A DNA stretch of 64,000 bases from Prosthecobacter debontii. Its GTDB lineage: Bacteria > Verrucomicrobiota > Verrucomicrobiia > Verrucomicrobiales > Verrucomicrobiaceae. The stretch is taken from positions 1-64,000 of the forward strand of contig CAMAQH010000010.1 of the NCBI GenBank assembly GCA_945860295.1, given 5' to 3'. Both the position numbers and the translations under genes were made by a program. Below the pieces are notes generated by a model that did not search any database, was not told the DNA's origin, and worked only from the letters and a program-made list of their open reading frames with translations. Below are positions 1 to 9,651 of the stretch, piece by piece (positions within the stretch are counted from its first letter, which is position 1; each line of letters starts with the position of its first letter).

Positions 1-102
1 GAACTCTTCTGCGAGCTGGGGCACCGTTTTACCAAGATTGAAGAGATCAATGATCTGCGCTTTGAAATCACTGCTGTAACGTTTTCGGAGGGTTGTTTTC
101 AT
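1..102 (-). CDS. IS3-family transposase OrfA, N-terminal fragment
   Basis: The first 34 codons of a transposase, cut by the window edge. The protein starts MKTTLRKRYSSDFKAQII and continues into LFNLGKTVPQLAEEF. This is the typical beginning of the helix-turn-helix OrfA subunit of IS3-family elements: a basic start, a (Y/F)SxxFKxxII helix, then a G-K-T/S turn leading to a DNA-recognition helix. OrfA normally binds the element ends and is joined to OrfB by programmed frameshifting. The ATG is at 100-102. Whether the gene is intact cannot be seen. Confidence 0.75.
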   Translation of the reverse strand, partial: MKTTLRKRYSSDFKAQIIDLFNLGKTVPQLAEEF

Positions 103-133
103 GCTGCTTATTCCCTTATCTCCTGGTCCAACA
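1..133 (-). mobile_element. Edge of an IS3-family insertion sequence (partial)
   Basis: The first bases hold the start of a transposase OrfA on the minus strand, about 30 bp inside a plausible element end. Read on the minus strand, the sequence beginning at 133 starts TGTTGGACC, which fits the 5'-TG ends of IS3-family elements with the orfA ATG a few tens of bases inside. The other end lies beyond the window, so neither target-site duplication nor full inverted repeats can be checked. The exact boundary is inferred. Confidence 0.5.
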
Positions 134-338
134 TTCTAGCGCACCTCAATTTGAGGTCGTTGAGTGATGAAAGACGAAGAGTGGGTGGGAAAGTCTCGTC
201 TGCTGCTCGAAAGCTGATCCAAATGCCATGCAGGATCCTGGGCAAGAGATTCTGAATTTCTAGAATTTCGCCATTTGAATCGCCTGACCAAGTTCTCCCG
301 CCATTTGAATCAGCGGACGCCCATATTTTTAGATCCCC
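103..338. other. Non-coding gap between the IS edge and the first resident gene
   Basis: No supported gene. A small hairpin lies at 143-157 (ACCTCAA, 1-nt loop, TTGAGGT). A 13-base direct repeat CGCCATTTGAATC occurs at 269-281 and again at 299-311. On the minus strand the two copies sit in a short open stretch reading IQMAGELGQAIQMAKF before a stop, with an in-frame stop just upstream. This may be the tail of a decayed mobile-element gene, but it is too short to assign. Confidence 0.4.
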
Positions 339-3300
339 TTAATTCGGATAGATCGTCACTCGGCCGCTGGTCATCGGCGATGTGGTTGCGTTGGCTGGCG
401 GGCCTGTGATGCTTGGCAGCAGGAAGTAACCGGTGGCCATGCCTGCAGCAGGCAGTAGAACGCCGTTGAAGTTCACGGGCCGGGAGATCATCGGCAGCGC
501 TGCGTTGAATGGGTTGAAGTCCTTCAGCGTCATCAAGCCAGTAAAGGTGCCTTTGGCCACGTCGATTCGGGTCAGTTTCATCTGCACGGGGCTCAACCAA
601 TCCGCGGTGGCTGCGAATACGGCACTCACCGTGAATGCCTGGCTCAGGTCGCTATTCTGATTCACGCTTTCAATGTCACCTCCACTGAAGGCGAGCAAAA
701 CACCTCCGGTAGGGCTGGCGATACTTGCCGCCATTGAGGCGGAATAACCGCCCCCAGTGGCCGAAAGAGTGGTTTCGAAGCCCGCCGCATAGGCTCGCAC
801 TGAGGCCGCCTGCGGCTTTTTCAACCAGTGCGGTGATCCTGAGATGTTGCGGCCGGTGTCAATATTGAAGCTTTGGTTGAGCGATCCTTTGTTGGCATAA
901 AGCAGGGCAAACAAAGGCACGTCACCAGTCGCCCAGAGTGTGGCGCTGACCGGAGCGATCACCGTGCCATCCGCTAGTTGGCCAGAATAGGTCACCGCCC
1001 CCGCAGGACTCACCGTGAAGATCAGGAATCCATCGCCCTGCACATAGCCTGAGTTGTCCCCAAGAGACGTGGTGTAGCTGCCTTGGTAGATGCTCGCCGG
1101 ATTCTTGGCAGTATTCCAGACGTGTTTACTGCCGGTGAGTGCTGCGCTCACCGGTTCAGGTCCCGGCAGAGTCACATCACCAGAGATCAAATCAGTGGAG
1201 CCCGAGTTCATGTTGACCGTCAAAACCACGCTGGGCTTACCGCTGCGCGTGATCGTGGCTTTGAAAATAGCGTGATCAGGATCCGGGGCCAGAGGATCGA
1301 CTGCTGTGTTCAGCCTGCCAGTGAATGCATGGCTACCAGTGCCGAGCTTCAGCGTGCCAGTCACGCCTCCCGTGGCAGTCACACTCATGGCCATCAGGCC
1401 GCCGAGTTTATCGGTGAGCAACTCATTGTCTTCAATAGTAGCAGAGTAATTGCCTGCCAGTGAGGTCGGGAAAGGCAGCACGGTGATGTCGAATGAAATG
1501 GGATTTGAGTTACCAATCACATTCTTGGCCAGCACAGTGAGGGTGTAGGTGCCTGGTGTTGTCGGCAAGCCACTGATTCTACCGGTGAGATTTGAAAGCG
1601 TGAGCCCCTTGGGCATGACACCAGAGACCGTGTAGGTCACGGGGCCATTTAAGGTTGGGATGGCTAGGTCGTAACTGGCGCTGATGGCTGCATTTGGGAT
1701 CACCAAAGGGGCGCTAAGGACGGGGGGCAGCAGAATACCGGTTTGTGTGACGAGGTGCGTCTTGCCACCAATAATGACTGTGCCAGTGCGGGGGGCTTTC
1801 GTCGGATTCGGCGCAGGGATTAAACGTAGTTGAGTGGCGTCAGCCACGGGCGTCTCGACACTCAGCCAAGGAATAGATTCGATCACCATCCATGGTGCAT
1901 TTGCTGTCACCGAAAGATCATACGGTGGGCTGTCAGCAGGGATGGTAACATTGCTGCCCAGAGTACAATCAGCCAGGGTAAGAGTCACAGTAGCTGTGCT
2001 TTTGCCGCCAAATGCATCCACCGCGCTATATGTGAAACTGCCACCAGTAAAGCTTGCAGTGGGCGTGAATACCAGATCTGCTCCCACCTTGGCTATGCTA
2101 CCAACCGTCTTGCCGGGCTGAGTGAAATCTGGCGCGATGCTCAGTGGATCACCATCAGGATCACTATCATTGGTGACCGCGCGGATGACCACCTTCGCTG
2201 AGGGTAATGCTAGGATATCATCATCTTGAGCCACGGGCACTCGGTTAGGGGTGGTAAAGGTCAAGTTCGTGCCATTGGCGGAACCCAAGCTGCTGTCAGC
2301 GCGCACGCGGAAGTTGTATTTGGTGTGTGGCAATAGATTTGAAAGTGCCGCACTCACGTTGGTGGCCACGTTCCCAGTCACCGTAGCAGGCATGGCAGCC
2401 ACACTGCTGCCATAGCTGGTCGTCGGCCCGTAATCGAAGAACACAGCCCGCTCCAAGTTATTGGCTTTCACGATGCCGTTGAGGGTAGCTCCAGCAAAGG
2501 TGATGCCGCTGGCGACAGACGTTGTCACGCTGGGTGAATTCGCAGCCACACCCGTGGCGATGAGAGTGATGTCGTAAGAGGCCTCATCTTCATCATTACT
2601 GGCGATGCGAAGAACCGCCGTTTTCAGACCGCTGGTCAGTCCCGCCACCTTCACCGTGAAGCTCGTGCTACCACCCGGCACGATCGGCGATGTAGGCAAA
2701 CTCAGCAACGTAAACTTCGCTTGGTCCGCCCCGCCTTTGGTGATGTTTAGATTCGTGAGAATTCCCGTCCCCGTGTTCTTGATCGTAAAGCTTTCGGTGA
2801 CCGAACTACCAATCCCTACATTACCAAAATCAAAGAAGCCACCGTCGGCAATGGTGGCACCCTGCATTTGTTCCACACTGATTTCAGGTGCTAATCCCTC
2901 GCCGGTAAGCTGTATGTCGAATGGATTTTTCGTCCCTGTCACGTTACTGGTGATGTGAATCCCGGCGCTACGCACACCCGCTCCAGTAGGTGAAAAAGTA
3001 ACAGTAAAGGTGGCAGAACCTGCGCCTACAGGGATGCTCGTAGCGCTAAGCAAACTCACGCTAAAGTCGGAGGCATGGGGCCCGTCCTTGATCACCGCGA
3101 GGCCATTAAGTGCGGCGTTACCACGGTTGGTAATGGTGAAAGTGATAGTTGCGCCAGTCATACCCAATGACTCTCTTTCAAGAGTGATACTACCGACGTC
3201 ATCGATAAGGGGTACTCCTAGCACTTGTTCAACTTTGATTTCAGGTAAGAAAATTGGGTCGCGGGTGTCTAGGTTGCTGTTTGAGGAATCTGCGCTGGTG

Positions 3301-3371
3301 TTTAAGGCATGCACTGGTTCTTCAGAACTAAAAAAGACTGCGATTAGCAACAGCAGGTAATTATGTTTCAT
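339..3371 (-). CDS. Large secreted beta-sandwich protein with choice-of-anchor D domains
   Basis: A 1010-residue exported protein with no recognisable catalytic domain. A signal peptide covers about residues 1-22 (MKHNYLLLLIAVFFSSEEPVHA). Two choice-of-anchor D (ASPM/SPD-2/Hydin-like) modules follow at about 45-158 and 160-272; each begins with a similar EI(K/S)VEQ motif and carries the F-x-I-x-N-x-G signature. Next come a fibronectin-III-like segment (about 280-375), a cadherin-like segment with NDSDPDGDPLSI (about 385-470), a BACON-like segment, and a putative Ig (He_PIG) segment with LTGRISGLPTTPGTYTLTV. The last 350 residues are beta-rich and resemble tails of other verrucomicrobial secreted proteins. 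No PEP-CTERM or LPXTG anchor is visible. A surface or matrix role is inferred. The ATG at 3369-3371 fits the signal peptide. Confidence 0.8.
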   Translation of the reverse strand: MKHNYLLLLIAVFFSSEEPVHALNTSADSSNSNLDTRDPIFLPEIKVEQVLGVPLIDDVGSITLERESLGMTGATITFTITNRGNAALNGLAVIKDGPHASDFSVSLLSATSIPVGAGSATFTVTFSPTGAGVRSAGIHITSNVTGTKNPFDIQLTGEGLAPEISVEQMQGATIADGGFFDFGNVGIGSSVTESFTIKNTGTGILTNLNITKGGADQAKFTLLSLPTSPIVPGGSTSFTVKVAGLTSGLKTAVLRIASNDEDEASYDITLIATGVAANSPSVTTSVASGITFAGATLNGIVKANNLERAVFFDYGPTTSYGSSVAAMPATVTGNVATNVSAALSNLLPHTKYNFRVRADSSLGSANGTNLTFTTPNRVPVAQDDDILALPSAKVVIRAVTNDSDPDGDPLSIAPDFTQPGKTVGSIAKVGADLVFTPTASFTGGSFTYSAVDAFGGKSTATVTLTLADCTLGSNVTIPADSPPYDLSVTANAPWMVIESIPWLSVETPVADATQLRLIPAPNPTKAPRTGTVIIGGKTHLVTQTGILLPPVLSAPLVIPNAAISASYDLAIPTLNGPVTYTVSGVMPKGLTLSNLTGRISGLPTTPGTYTLTVLAKNVIGNSNPISFDITVLPFPTSLAGNYSATIEDNELLTDKLGGLMAMSVTATGGVTGTLKLGTGSHAFTGRLNTAVDPLAPDPDHAIFKATITRSGKPSVVLTVNMNSGSTDLISGDVTLPGPEPVSAALTGSKHVWNTAKNPASIYQGSYTTSLGDNSGYVQGDGFLIFTVSPAGAVTYSGQLADGTVIAPVSATLWATGDVPLFALLYANKGSLNQSFNIDTGRNISGSPHWLKKPQAASVRAYAAGFETTLSATGGGYSASMAASIASPTGGVLLAFSGGDIESVNQNSDLSQAFTVSAVFAATADWLSPVQMKLTRIDVAKGTFTGLMTLKDFNPFNAALPMISRPVNFNGVLLPAAGMATGYFLLPSITGPPANATTSPMTSGRVTIYPN

Positions 3372-3437
3372 TTTTGAACTCTGAAAAGACGATGATTTGA
3401 TATTGTGAATAGCTCGACGTTAACGTTTGCAAAAAAA

Positions 3438-4634
3438 TTATTCAATTTGCTGCGGAACTGAACTGCGGGCAGGGCGAAAACCGATGTTATTGTAGCCGTT
3501 TGCGCCACTTGGCGCGCCACCATTGCGGTCCACGGTGCGGCAGGTGAACGCGTAGGTACCCCAAGCGCCACCCCGGACCACCCTGGGCGAGCCCGAAGCA
3601 GGTCCTCTAGTATCACTGAGCCCATCAGTATAGTATGAATCTAAATACCAGTCCCAGCACCTTTCCATTATATTACCAGCCATGTCATAAAGACCATAAC
3701 CATTGGCTGCAAAGCTGCCGACAGGTGAAGCGCCTCTGCCATAAGTCGGGGCATCTCCTCTGGTCGGACTTACGTCGTAGATATACGTAATAGAGTTGGC
3801 GCTACTAAAATAATTCGCTTGACTATGAGAGATTGTATCTCCCCACGGAAAACGCTGACCACTCACTCCACCACGCGCTGCTTTTTCCCACTCCGCTTCC
3901 GTTGGCAGTCGGTAACCTGAGGCGCTCCAATTACAGACCACGGCATCGCTGTCACCTGTCTTGTAGGTCACGCTCGATACGGTGTAGCAAGGTGTAAGCC
4001 CTTCCTTCTGGCTGCGTGCATTGCACCACTTTACCATGTCATACCAGGAGATGCTATGCACTGGATGGTTCGCTGCTTTACCTGCACCTGCTTGAATGTC
4101 GGTGTAACCATTGTCCAGTCCCCAAGTCCGCACCTCACTCCACAATGCTCTTGTCACTTCGTAATTGGCCATGTAAAAGGCGCTGATATAAACTGAAACC
4201 GGTGGTGCATTTGTATCCGCATCGCCACTTGTCCGACCCATGGTAAAGCTCCCCTCAGGAATCAATTCCATTCCAGTAAAACCATCATCTGCCGTGATCC
4301 GGTAGCGCATGGTGGTGCTGAGCAAATTGTTCCAGTTCGTGCCAGCATTCCACACAATGGCGCGGCCACTACCAGGGGGGATTCCTGCCCCAATTTGCCC
4401 AGTGGCGGAAGTTGCGGGCACCGTCCAAGTTGACCCTGCATCCGAGGAGATTTGCAGCGTCACGTAGAGTTCTGCGGAATCCGTATCCGCCAAATCATAG
4501 GTGATATCCACTAATTTAGTGCCCGCACGTTGCACGCCGAGGACGTTCGACACGACGGGGGCAGTCTGGCTCAGCGCAGGGCTTGCAGTGAATACCAGAA
4601 CTAGCGCAATGGCGAATACTTGGAACGTTTTCAT
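3438..4634 (-). CDS. Secreted SUMF1/formylglycine-generating-enzyme-like protein
   Basis: The start is set at the ATG at 4632-4634, which gives an immediate signal peptide (MKTFQVFAIALVLVFTASPALS); an in-frame TTG ten codons upstream is less likely. After an N-terminal beta segment, a SUMF1-type fold begins at MELIPEGSFTMG. It runs through YEVTRALWSEV, WYDMVKWCNA, YRLPTEAEWEKAARGG, DMAGNIMERCWDWY and RVVRGGAW to the terminal GFRPAR. All are family hallmarks. In true formylglycine-generating enzymes two active-site cysteines follow RxxxGGS; here the first position appears to be Thr (GGAWGTYAFTCR), leaving only one Cys. It is therefore probably a non-FGE member, of the kind used as ligand-binding or cell-surface domains. 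It lies downstream of, and codirectional with, no other near gene except 339-3371 after a 66-bp gap. Confidence 0.8.
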   Translation of the reverse strand: MKTFQVFAIALVLVFTASPALSQTAPVVSNVLGVQRAGTKLVDITYDLADTDSAELYVTLQISSDAGSTWTVPATSATGQIGAGIPPGSGRAIVWNAGTNWNNLLSTTMRYRITADDGFTGMELIPEGSFTMGRTSGDADTNAPPVSVYISAFYMANYEVTRALWSEVRTWGLDNGYTDIQAGAGKAANHPVHSISWYDMVKWCNARSQKEGLTPCYTVSSVTYKTGDSDAVVCNWSASGYRLPTEAEWEKAARGGVSGQRFPWGDTISHSQANYFSSANSITYIYDVSPTRGDAPTYGRGASPVGSFAANGYGLYDMAGNIMERCWDWYLDSYYTDGLSDTRGPASGSPRVVRGGAWGTYAFTCRTVDRNGGAPSGANGYNNIGFRPARSSVPQQIE

Positions 4635-5051
4635 CGGAGTGATAAGTGGTGAAGTGACGTTCAAAGCGCATCATTAAGCAATTAAAGCTTTCAGAGGTGA
4701 TGTCGCTGATCTGTTATGGTTTAGCAGAATCAGTGACAAGAGAGCTATTCATCAAATTCTAAACGCGCGAAGTTGAGATTAAGACTAGCCACAAGTATTC
4801 CCCAAGCCGTGGGGAGCGTAGCAGGGGTCAGGCGATCATATGGCAAGATTACAGTTTTTTGAACTCTGTGATGCACCTGATGCGTGTCAGAAGCCCTAGC
4901 CTTGCCCTCTTTCGCAGGCCCTCTCGCTGGCTGAGTGGCTGGTGGTGCTGAGTTGTTGGTGCCGATTAGGAAGGCTCACGGCATCCTCTACACTGACGCT
5001 GAAATTGCAGATGAAGGCATGGATCAGGCATGACTGGTGCAGAGGCATCGC
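4635..5051. other. Intergenic gap of about 420 bp, nothing recognised
   Basis: The gap separates the SUMF1-like gene from the 3' end of the next minus-strand gene. It would hold the promoter of the SUMF1-like gene near 4640-4750, where the sequence is AT-richer. A CCCCAAGCCGTGGGG mini-hairpin is present near 4801-4815. No ORF, RNA gene or convincing terminator is seen. Confidence 0.4.
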
Positions 5052-6602
5052 TCAGGGCAGGACGGGCAGCTCATAGCAAACCGCTTCGCGGTCATTGCGC
5101 ACGATCAGGTATCTACCAGCCAGCACCGGGTGATTCCAAGTCTTGCTGCTCAGCGCTTCGATCTTGCCCAGCTCTGTGAAGCCATCAGGCTTTGCGGCAC
5201 AGAGATGCACAGGGCCACTTTCGTTTTGGATGATGACCAGATCATCTGCGAGCAAAGACTGCCCGGAAGCAAAGCGACCCTCTTTCCACAAGCGCTCACC
5301 CGTGGCGAGATCGAGGCAAGCGAGCCGACCATCATCAAGCCCATACAGATGACCGCCATGCACAGCGGGGCTGTTGAACTGGGTCTTCATCTTCATGCTG
5401 CTCCAGACTTCTGTAGCGCTCAGTTTGCCAGCAGATTCCGCTTTGATCTGAAGCATCTGGCAGCCTATGCCATAGCCAGCGGCGATGAAGACACGATCAG
5501 CACCGACGATCACCGGCTGGGAGGCCTTCGGCCATTTATCCCCACCCCACACATGATCCAACAGCACGGCGCCAGTGGCCGGATCATAGCCGGTCAAAGA
5601 GCGCGCGTTGTTGCACAAAACGAGGCGCTTGCCCGCCAAAGTAGCCAGCATTGGTGAAGCATAGCTGGCCTGATCGTCCCCGGCTTTCCACAGCGGTGCG
5701 CCCGTCTCACGCTGATAAGCAAACAGCACCGGTCCCTTGGGATTGCCGCCCGTCACGATCACCTTGTCATCCACAATCAGAGGTGAAGCACTGACACCCC
5801 ACTCAATGTTAGTCAGCTTGTTTTCAGTCAGCACGGCGCGCTGCCAGATCGGCTTCCCCGTCGTGGCATCCAGACAATTCAGCAGGCCTGTGGCACCATA
5901 AGCATACACGCGGCCTTCATGCACCGTCGGCGTCGCGCGCGGGCCATCACCGCCCTGCCATTGAGAGAAATGCGCCTTGTCAGCATGAGCCCAGAGGAGC
6001 TCACCCGTGAAGAGATCGTAGCATGTGACGAGTTCTTCTTCACCACGCTGCTCCTGAGTGTAAGCGCGGCCCTTCACCACCGCATAGGCCGACCAACCTG
6101 CGCCGACGGCTTGCCGCCACAGCTCCTTTGGCGCAGTCGTTTTCCAGTCGTGTGCCAGCTTCACTCCAGGCGCCACACCATCACGATTCGGGCCAAAGAA
6201 CTGCGCCACATCAGCTGCCTGGGAGAGTCGCGGATCATCACTCATTGGCGCTGATGATTCAGCCCTGATCGGAGCCATGACAGGCCGGTTTGAGTGGGAC
6301 CATTTCCAGACAAAATTCGGCAGGCCCGTGCCATCCAGCGTGCCATCCACACGCAGCGCCGCCTTTAGCCCGAAGGAGATCAGTGCCACCGCAGCGACCC
6401 CGAGCAATCGCGTCCGTCCCGAGAAGCGCTTGGTGAAAACAAACCAGATCAGATTCAGCAGCAGCGCCAGCAGCGGAATGCCCGCAGTCAGCCAGCCTTT
6501 GAGATTGCGCTCAAACTCCGGCAACCAGCGCAGATACGCGACCCCAGCGACTGCCAGAGTCAGGGAAATGATAGGAAACAGCGGCGGTCGGAGCTTGGTC
6601 AT
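5052..6602 (-). CDS. Membrane-anchored PQQ-like beta-propeller protein
   Basis: 516 residues from the ATG at 6600-6602; a TTG 25 codons upstream is rejected because the ATG places the first membrane helix directly after a short basic start. Three hydrophobic segments lie near residues 8-25, 38-58 and 66-84. A periplasmic linker and a PQQ-type quinoprotein-like beta-propeller follow. Propeller blades are seen as repeats such as YDLFTGELLWAH, LDATTGKPIWQRA, YQRETGAPLWKAG, YDPATGAVLLD and LDLATGERLWKEG. No dehydrogenase active-site residues are recognisable, so it is probably a binding or scaffold protein of the kind called PQQ-binding-like in Planctomycetes and Verrucomicrobia. It is transcribed divergently from the M16 peptidase across about 130 bp. 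Confidence 0.8.
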   Translation of the reverse strand: MTKLRPPLFPIISLTLAVAGVAYLRWLPEFERNLKGWLTAGIPLLALLLNLIWFVFTKRFSGRTRLLGVAAVALISFGLKAALRVDGTLDGTGLPNFVWKWSHSNRPVMAPIRAESSAPMSDDPRLSQAADVAQFFGPNRDGVAPGVKLAHDWKTTAPKELWRQAVGAGWSAYAVVKGRAYTQEQRGEEELVTCYDLFTGELLWAHADKAHFSQWQGGDGPRATPTVHEGRVYAYGATGLLNCLDATTGKPIWQRAVLTENKLTNIEWGVSASPLIVDDKVIVTGGNPKGPVLFAYQRETGAPLWKAGDDQASYASPMLATLAGKRLVLCNNARSLTGYDPATGAVLLDHVWGGDKWPKASQPVIVGADRVFIAAGYGIGCQMLQIKAESAGKLSATEVWSSMKMKTQFNSPAVHGGHLYGLDDGRLACLDLATGERLWKEGRFASGQSLLADDLVIIQNESGPVHLCAAKPDGFTELGKIEALSSKTWNHPVLAGRYLIVRNDREAVCYELPVLP

Positions 6603-6730
6603 GAGGACCACAGAAGCATCACATAAGCCGATGCCACAAGAAAGGATTCCGGCACATTCTTGAGCGTGTGGAAGCAAAGAACCAAGATTTTCTCGACAGT
6701 TCGCGCTCCCGCTACGTTCTTTAAGTTCAC

Positions 6731-9541
6731 ATGAAGAACCTGCTCAGCGCCGCTCTCTGCTTTCTCACCCTCTCTGTTTCTCACGCTCAATGGCCCCAAG
6801 ATGCCAGTGATCTGAAGGCTGACCCTAAGGCCAGCTTTGGCACTTTAGAGAATGGCCTGAAGTATGTGATCCTGCCTAATGAGGAGCCGCCGGGACGCGC
6901 GAGCATCCGAATTTATATGGATGTGGGGTCGCTGATGGAAGAGGACGATCAACAGGGCATGGCGCATTACCTGGAGCACATGGCCTTCAATGGCAGCCGC
7001 CACTTCCCCGGCGGCGAGATGGTGGAGTACTTCCAGCGTCTGGGCATGGGTTTCGGGGCGGATACGAATGCGCACACGTCCTTCAAAGAAACGGTGTACA
7101 TGCTGGAACTGCCGAAGGTGGAGTCGAAGCTGATCGCTGAAGGCATGCAGCTTTTCCGGGATTACCTGGATGGCATGGCCCTGGGTGAAAAGGAGATCGA
7201 TAAGGAGCGAGGCATCATCCTGAGTGAGAAGCTGAGCCGCGACTCGATCGAGTACCGGACGATGCTGGAAGGCTACAAGTTTGCGATGCCGGACTCACTG
7301 CTGCCAAAGCGCCTGCCGATCGGCACGGAGGAGACGATCAAGTCGATGCAGCGCCCACGCTTTGCGGAGTTTTACAAGAAGTGGTACAGCTCAAAGCGGG
7401 CGACGATCGTGGCGGTGGGTGACTTCAAAGATGTGGCTTCAGTGAAAGCGGAGATCGAGAAGAACTTTGCCGATGTGAAGGCACCTGCGACTGACATTCC
7501 TGATCCGAGTTTGGGCAAGATCACGACAGGCCGCGGCATCATCGCCAAGCTGCATACGGAGACGGAAGCGAAGGCGGTGGACATCAGTGTCGAGCTGCTG
7601 CGCCCAGCCAAGAACATGCCGGACACGGCGGCAAATCGTCGTGAGAAAATGGTGCGCGATCTGGCGGATGCGATGCTGAATCTGCGCCTGTCAGAACTGG
7701 CGAAGGCGGAGAAGACGCCGATCCTGAGCAGTGAGGCTTACAGCTATGAGTACCTAGAGTTTGTCGAGGTGGTGGGCATCATGGCTCAATGTGCGCCAGA
7801 TCAATGGGAGCGTGCTTTGACGCTGATCGAGACGGAAGTGCGCCGGGCCGTGCAGCATAGTTTTACGGAGGCTGAGTTTGAGGAAGCGAAGGCCTCTCTG
7901 CTCAAGTCGGTGGAACTGCGGGCAGCCCAAGCAGATAGCCGGAAGTCACGCGATCTGGCGAGTGGTCTGGTGAGCATTTTGGCCTCGAAGAAAGTGATCA
8001 CTCACCCGACAGATGATCTGGCGCGAGTGAAAGCGGCGCTGGCTGGATTGAACATGGAGGACTGTCACAAGGCCCTGACGGCGAGCTGGAAGAGTGAGGA
8101 CATCCAAATCTTTGTCGGTGGCAATTTGAAGCTCGAAGGTGATGCCTCGGCGAAGATAATCGCCACCTATCGTGACAGCCAGAAGCAGCCAGTGGCCGCA
8201 CCGGCGAAGAAACAGACGGCCGCTTTTGCTTATGCGAGCGTGGGTGAGGCGGGCAAGATCGCCTCCCAGACGGAAGTGAGGGAACTGGGGATCACTCAAG
8301 CGGTGTTTGCCAACAACGTGCGCCTGAACATCAAGCCGACGCCGTTTGAAAAGGGCACGGTGCGCGTGGGAATCAACTTCGGCGGTGGTAAGCTGACAGC
8401 TCCACTCGACAAGCCCGGCCTAATCGCTTTTGCCCAAAGTGCGTTTATTTTAGGCGGTCTGAAAGCGCACAGCGCGGATGACCTCAGGCAGTTATTCGCC
8501 AGCAAGACGGTGGGCATGGACTTTGTCGCGGGTGATGAAGCTTTCCTACTGAGCGGTCGCACCACACCGGGTGATTTGGATGCGCAACTTCAACTACTAA
8601 CAGCCTTTCTCACCGCACCTGGCTACCGCGAAGAAGCCGAGCGGCAGTTCCGCAAGAATCTCGATCCGATGTATGTGCAACTGGCGCACACGGCTGAGGG
8701 GATCATGGCTGATAAGGTGGTGTCCTTCATGCACAGTGGCGATCCGCGCTTTGGCTTCCCAACCAATGATGAGATGCAGAAGCGTAGCCTCGTGGAATTG
8801 GCAGACTGGTTGAATGCACCGCTGGCTGAAGATTTCATGGAGGTTTCCATCGTCGGTGATGTTCAGGTGCCAGCGGTGCTGGAAGCTGTGGCTGAAACAC
8901 TGGGTGCGCTGCCAAAACGTGCCTCGGAGAAACCTGCGTATGCGAAAGAACGCGCCGTGCCTTTCCCGAAAGGTCCGAGCACGAAAGACATCACTTTTGA
9001 CACGGAGATCCCGAAAGCCATCTCAGCTCTCTATTGGCCAACAGGCGATATGAGCGACATCAAGAGAACGCGTCGTTTGAGCCTGCTCGCAGCGATCCTC
9101 GATGACCGTCTGCGTGTGAAGGTGCGTGAAGAACTCGGCGAGACCTACAGCCCGGCCTGCTACCATGTGGCGAGCGACACATTCACTGATTACGGCTACA
9201 TGACAGCGATGATCGAATGCAAGCCTGAGCAGGCTGAGTCTCTCTCGGTGCTGGTGACCAAGATCGCGGCTGAACTTTCGATTGGGCCGATCACTGATGA
9301 CGAGTTTGAGCGTGCCAAGAAGCCAATCCTGACGCAGATCGACCAGATGCGCCGTGATAACCGTTACTGGGGACAGAATGTGGTGCGCAACTGCCAGGAA
9401 CACCCGGAGCGCATCGAGTGGTCGAAGAACTTGGTGAGCGACTTTGATGGCGTGACCAAAGAAGAGGCGCAAGCATTGGCGAAGCAATTCCTGGGAAAAG
9501 ATCACGCAGTCGCAGTCAAGGTGCTACCCAACAAGAAATAG
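6731..9541 (+). CDS. Secreted M16-family zinc metallopeptidase (pitrilysin/insulinase-like)
   Basis: 936 residues with a signal peptide (MKNLLSAALCFLTLSVSHA). The inverted zinc motif HxxEH is at H79-Y-L-E82-H83, followed by MAFNGSRHFPGGEMVEYFQRLG. The distal Glu ligand is expected about 75 residues on, near KERGIILSEKLSRDS. The length fits the two-lobed form, with an active N-terminal M16 half and an inactive C-terminal half; the second half has LRVKVREELGETYSP, the substrate-binding R/Y region of M16C domains. It presumably degrades oligopeptides or misfolded peptides in the periplasm. It stands alone: the upstream neighbour is divergent and the next gene starts 110 bp downstream. Confidence 0.92.
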   Translation: MKNLLSAALCFLTLSVSHAQWPQDASDLKADPKASFGTLENGLKYVILPNEEPPGRASIRIYMDVGSLMEEDDQQGMAHYLEHMAFNGSRHFPGGEMVEYFQRLGMGFGADTNAHTSFKETVYMLELPKVESKLIAEGMQLFRDYLDGMALGEKEIDKERGIILSEKLSRDSIEYRTMLEGYKFAMPDSLLPKRLPIGTEETIKSMQRPRFAEFYKKWYSSKRATIVAVGDFKDVASVKAEIEKNFADVKAPATDIPDPSLGKITTGRGIIAKLHTETEAKAVDISVELLRPAKNMPDTAANRREKMVRDLADAMLNLRLSELAKAEKTPILSSEAYSYEYLEFVEVVGIMAQCAPDQWERALTLIETEVRRAVQHSFTEAEFEEAKASLLKSVELRAAQADSRKSRDLASGLVSILASKKVITHPTDDLARVKAALAGLNMEDCHKALTASWKSEDIQIFVGGNLKLEGDASAKIIATYRDSQKQPVAAPAKKQTAAFAYASVGEAGKIASQTEVRELGITQAVFANNVRLNIKPTPFEKGTVRVGINFGGGKLTAPLDKPGLIAFAQSAFILGGLKAHSADDLRQLFASKTVGMDFVAGDEAFLLSGRTTPGDLDAQLQLLTAFLTAPGYREEAERQFRKNLDPMYVQLAHTAEGIMADKVVSFMHSGDPRFGFPTNDEMQKRSLVELADWLNAPLAEDFMEVSIVGDVQVPAVLEAVAETLGALPKRASEKPAYAKERAVPFPKGPSTKDITFDTEIPKAISALYWPTGDMSDIKRTRRLSLLAAILDDRLRVKVREELGETYSPACYHVASDTFTDYGYMTAMIECKPEQAESLSVLVTKIAAELSIGPITDDEFERAKKPILTQIDQMRRDNRYWGQNVVRNCQEHPERIEWSKNLVSDFDGVTKEEAQALAKQFLGKDHAVAVKVLPNKK

Positions 9542-9651
9542 AAGACCTGCCAGCGATGGCGAATGCTTTAATCTGTGCTTTCCCACTTCCAATGTGGAGC
9601 TGACCACGTTTAGACTAATGAGGTTACCTCTCACCACCTCCTTTTACCATC

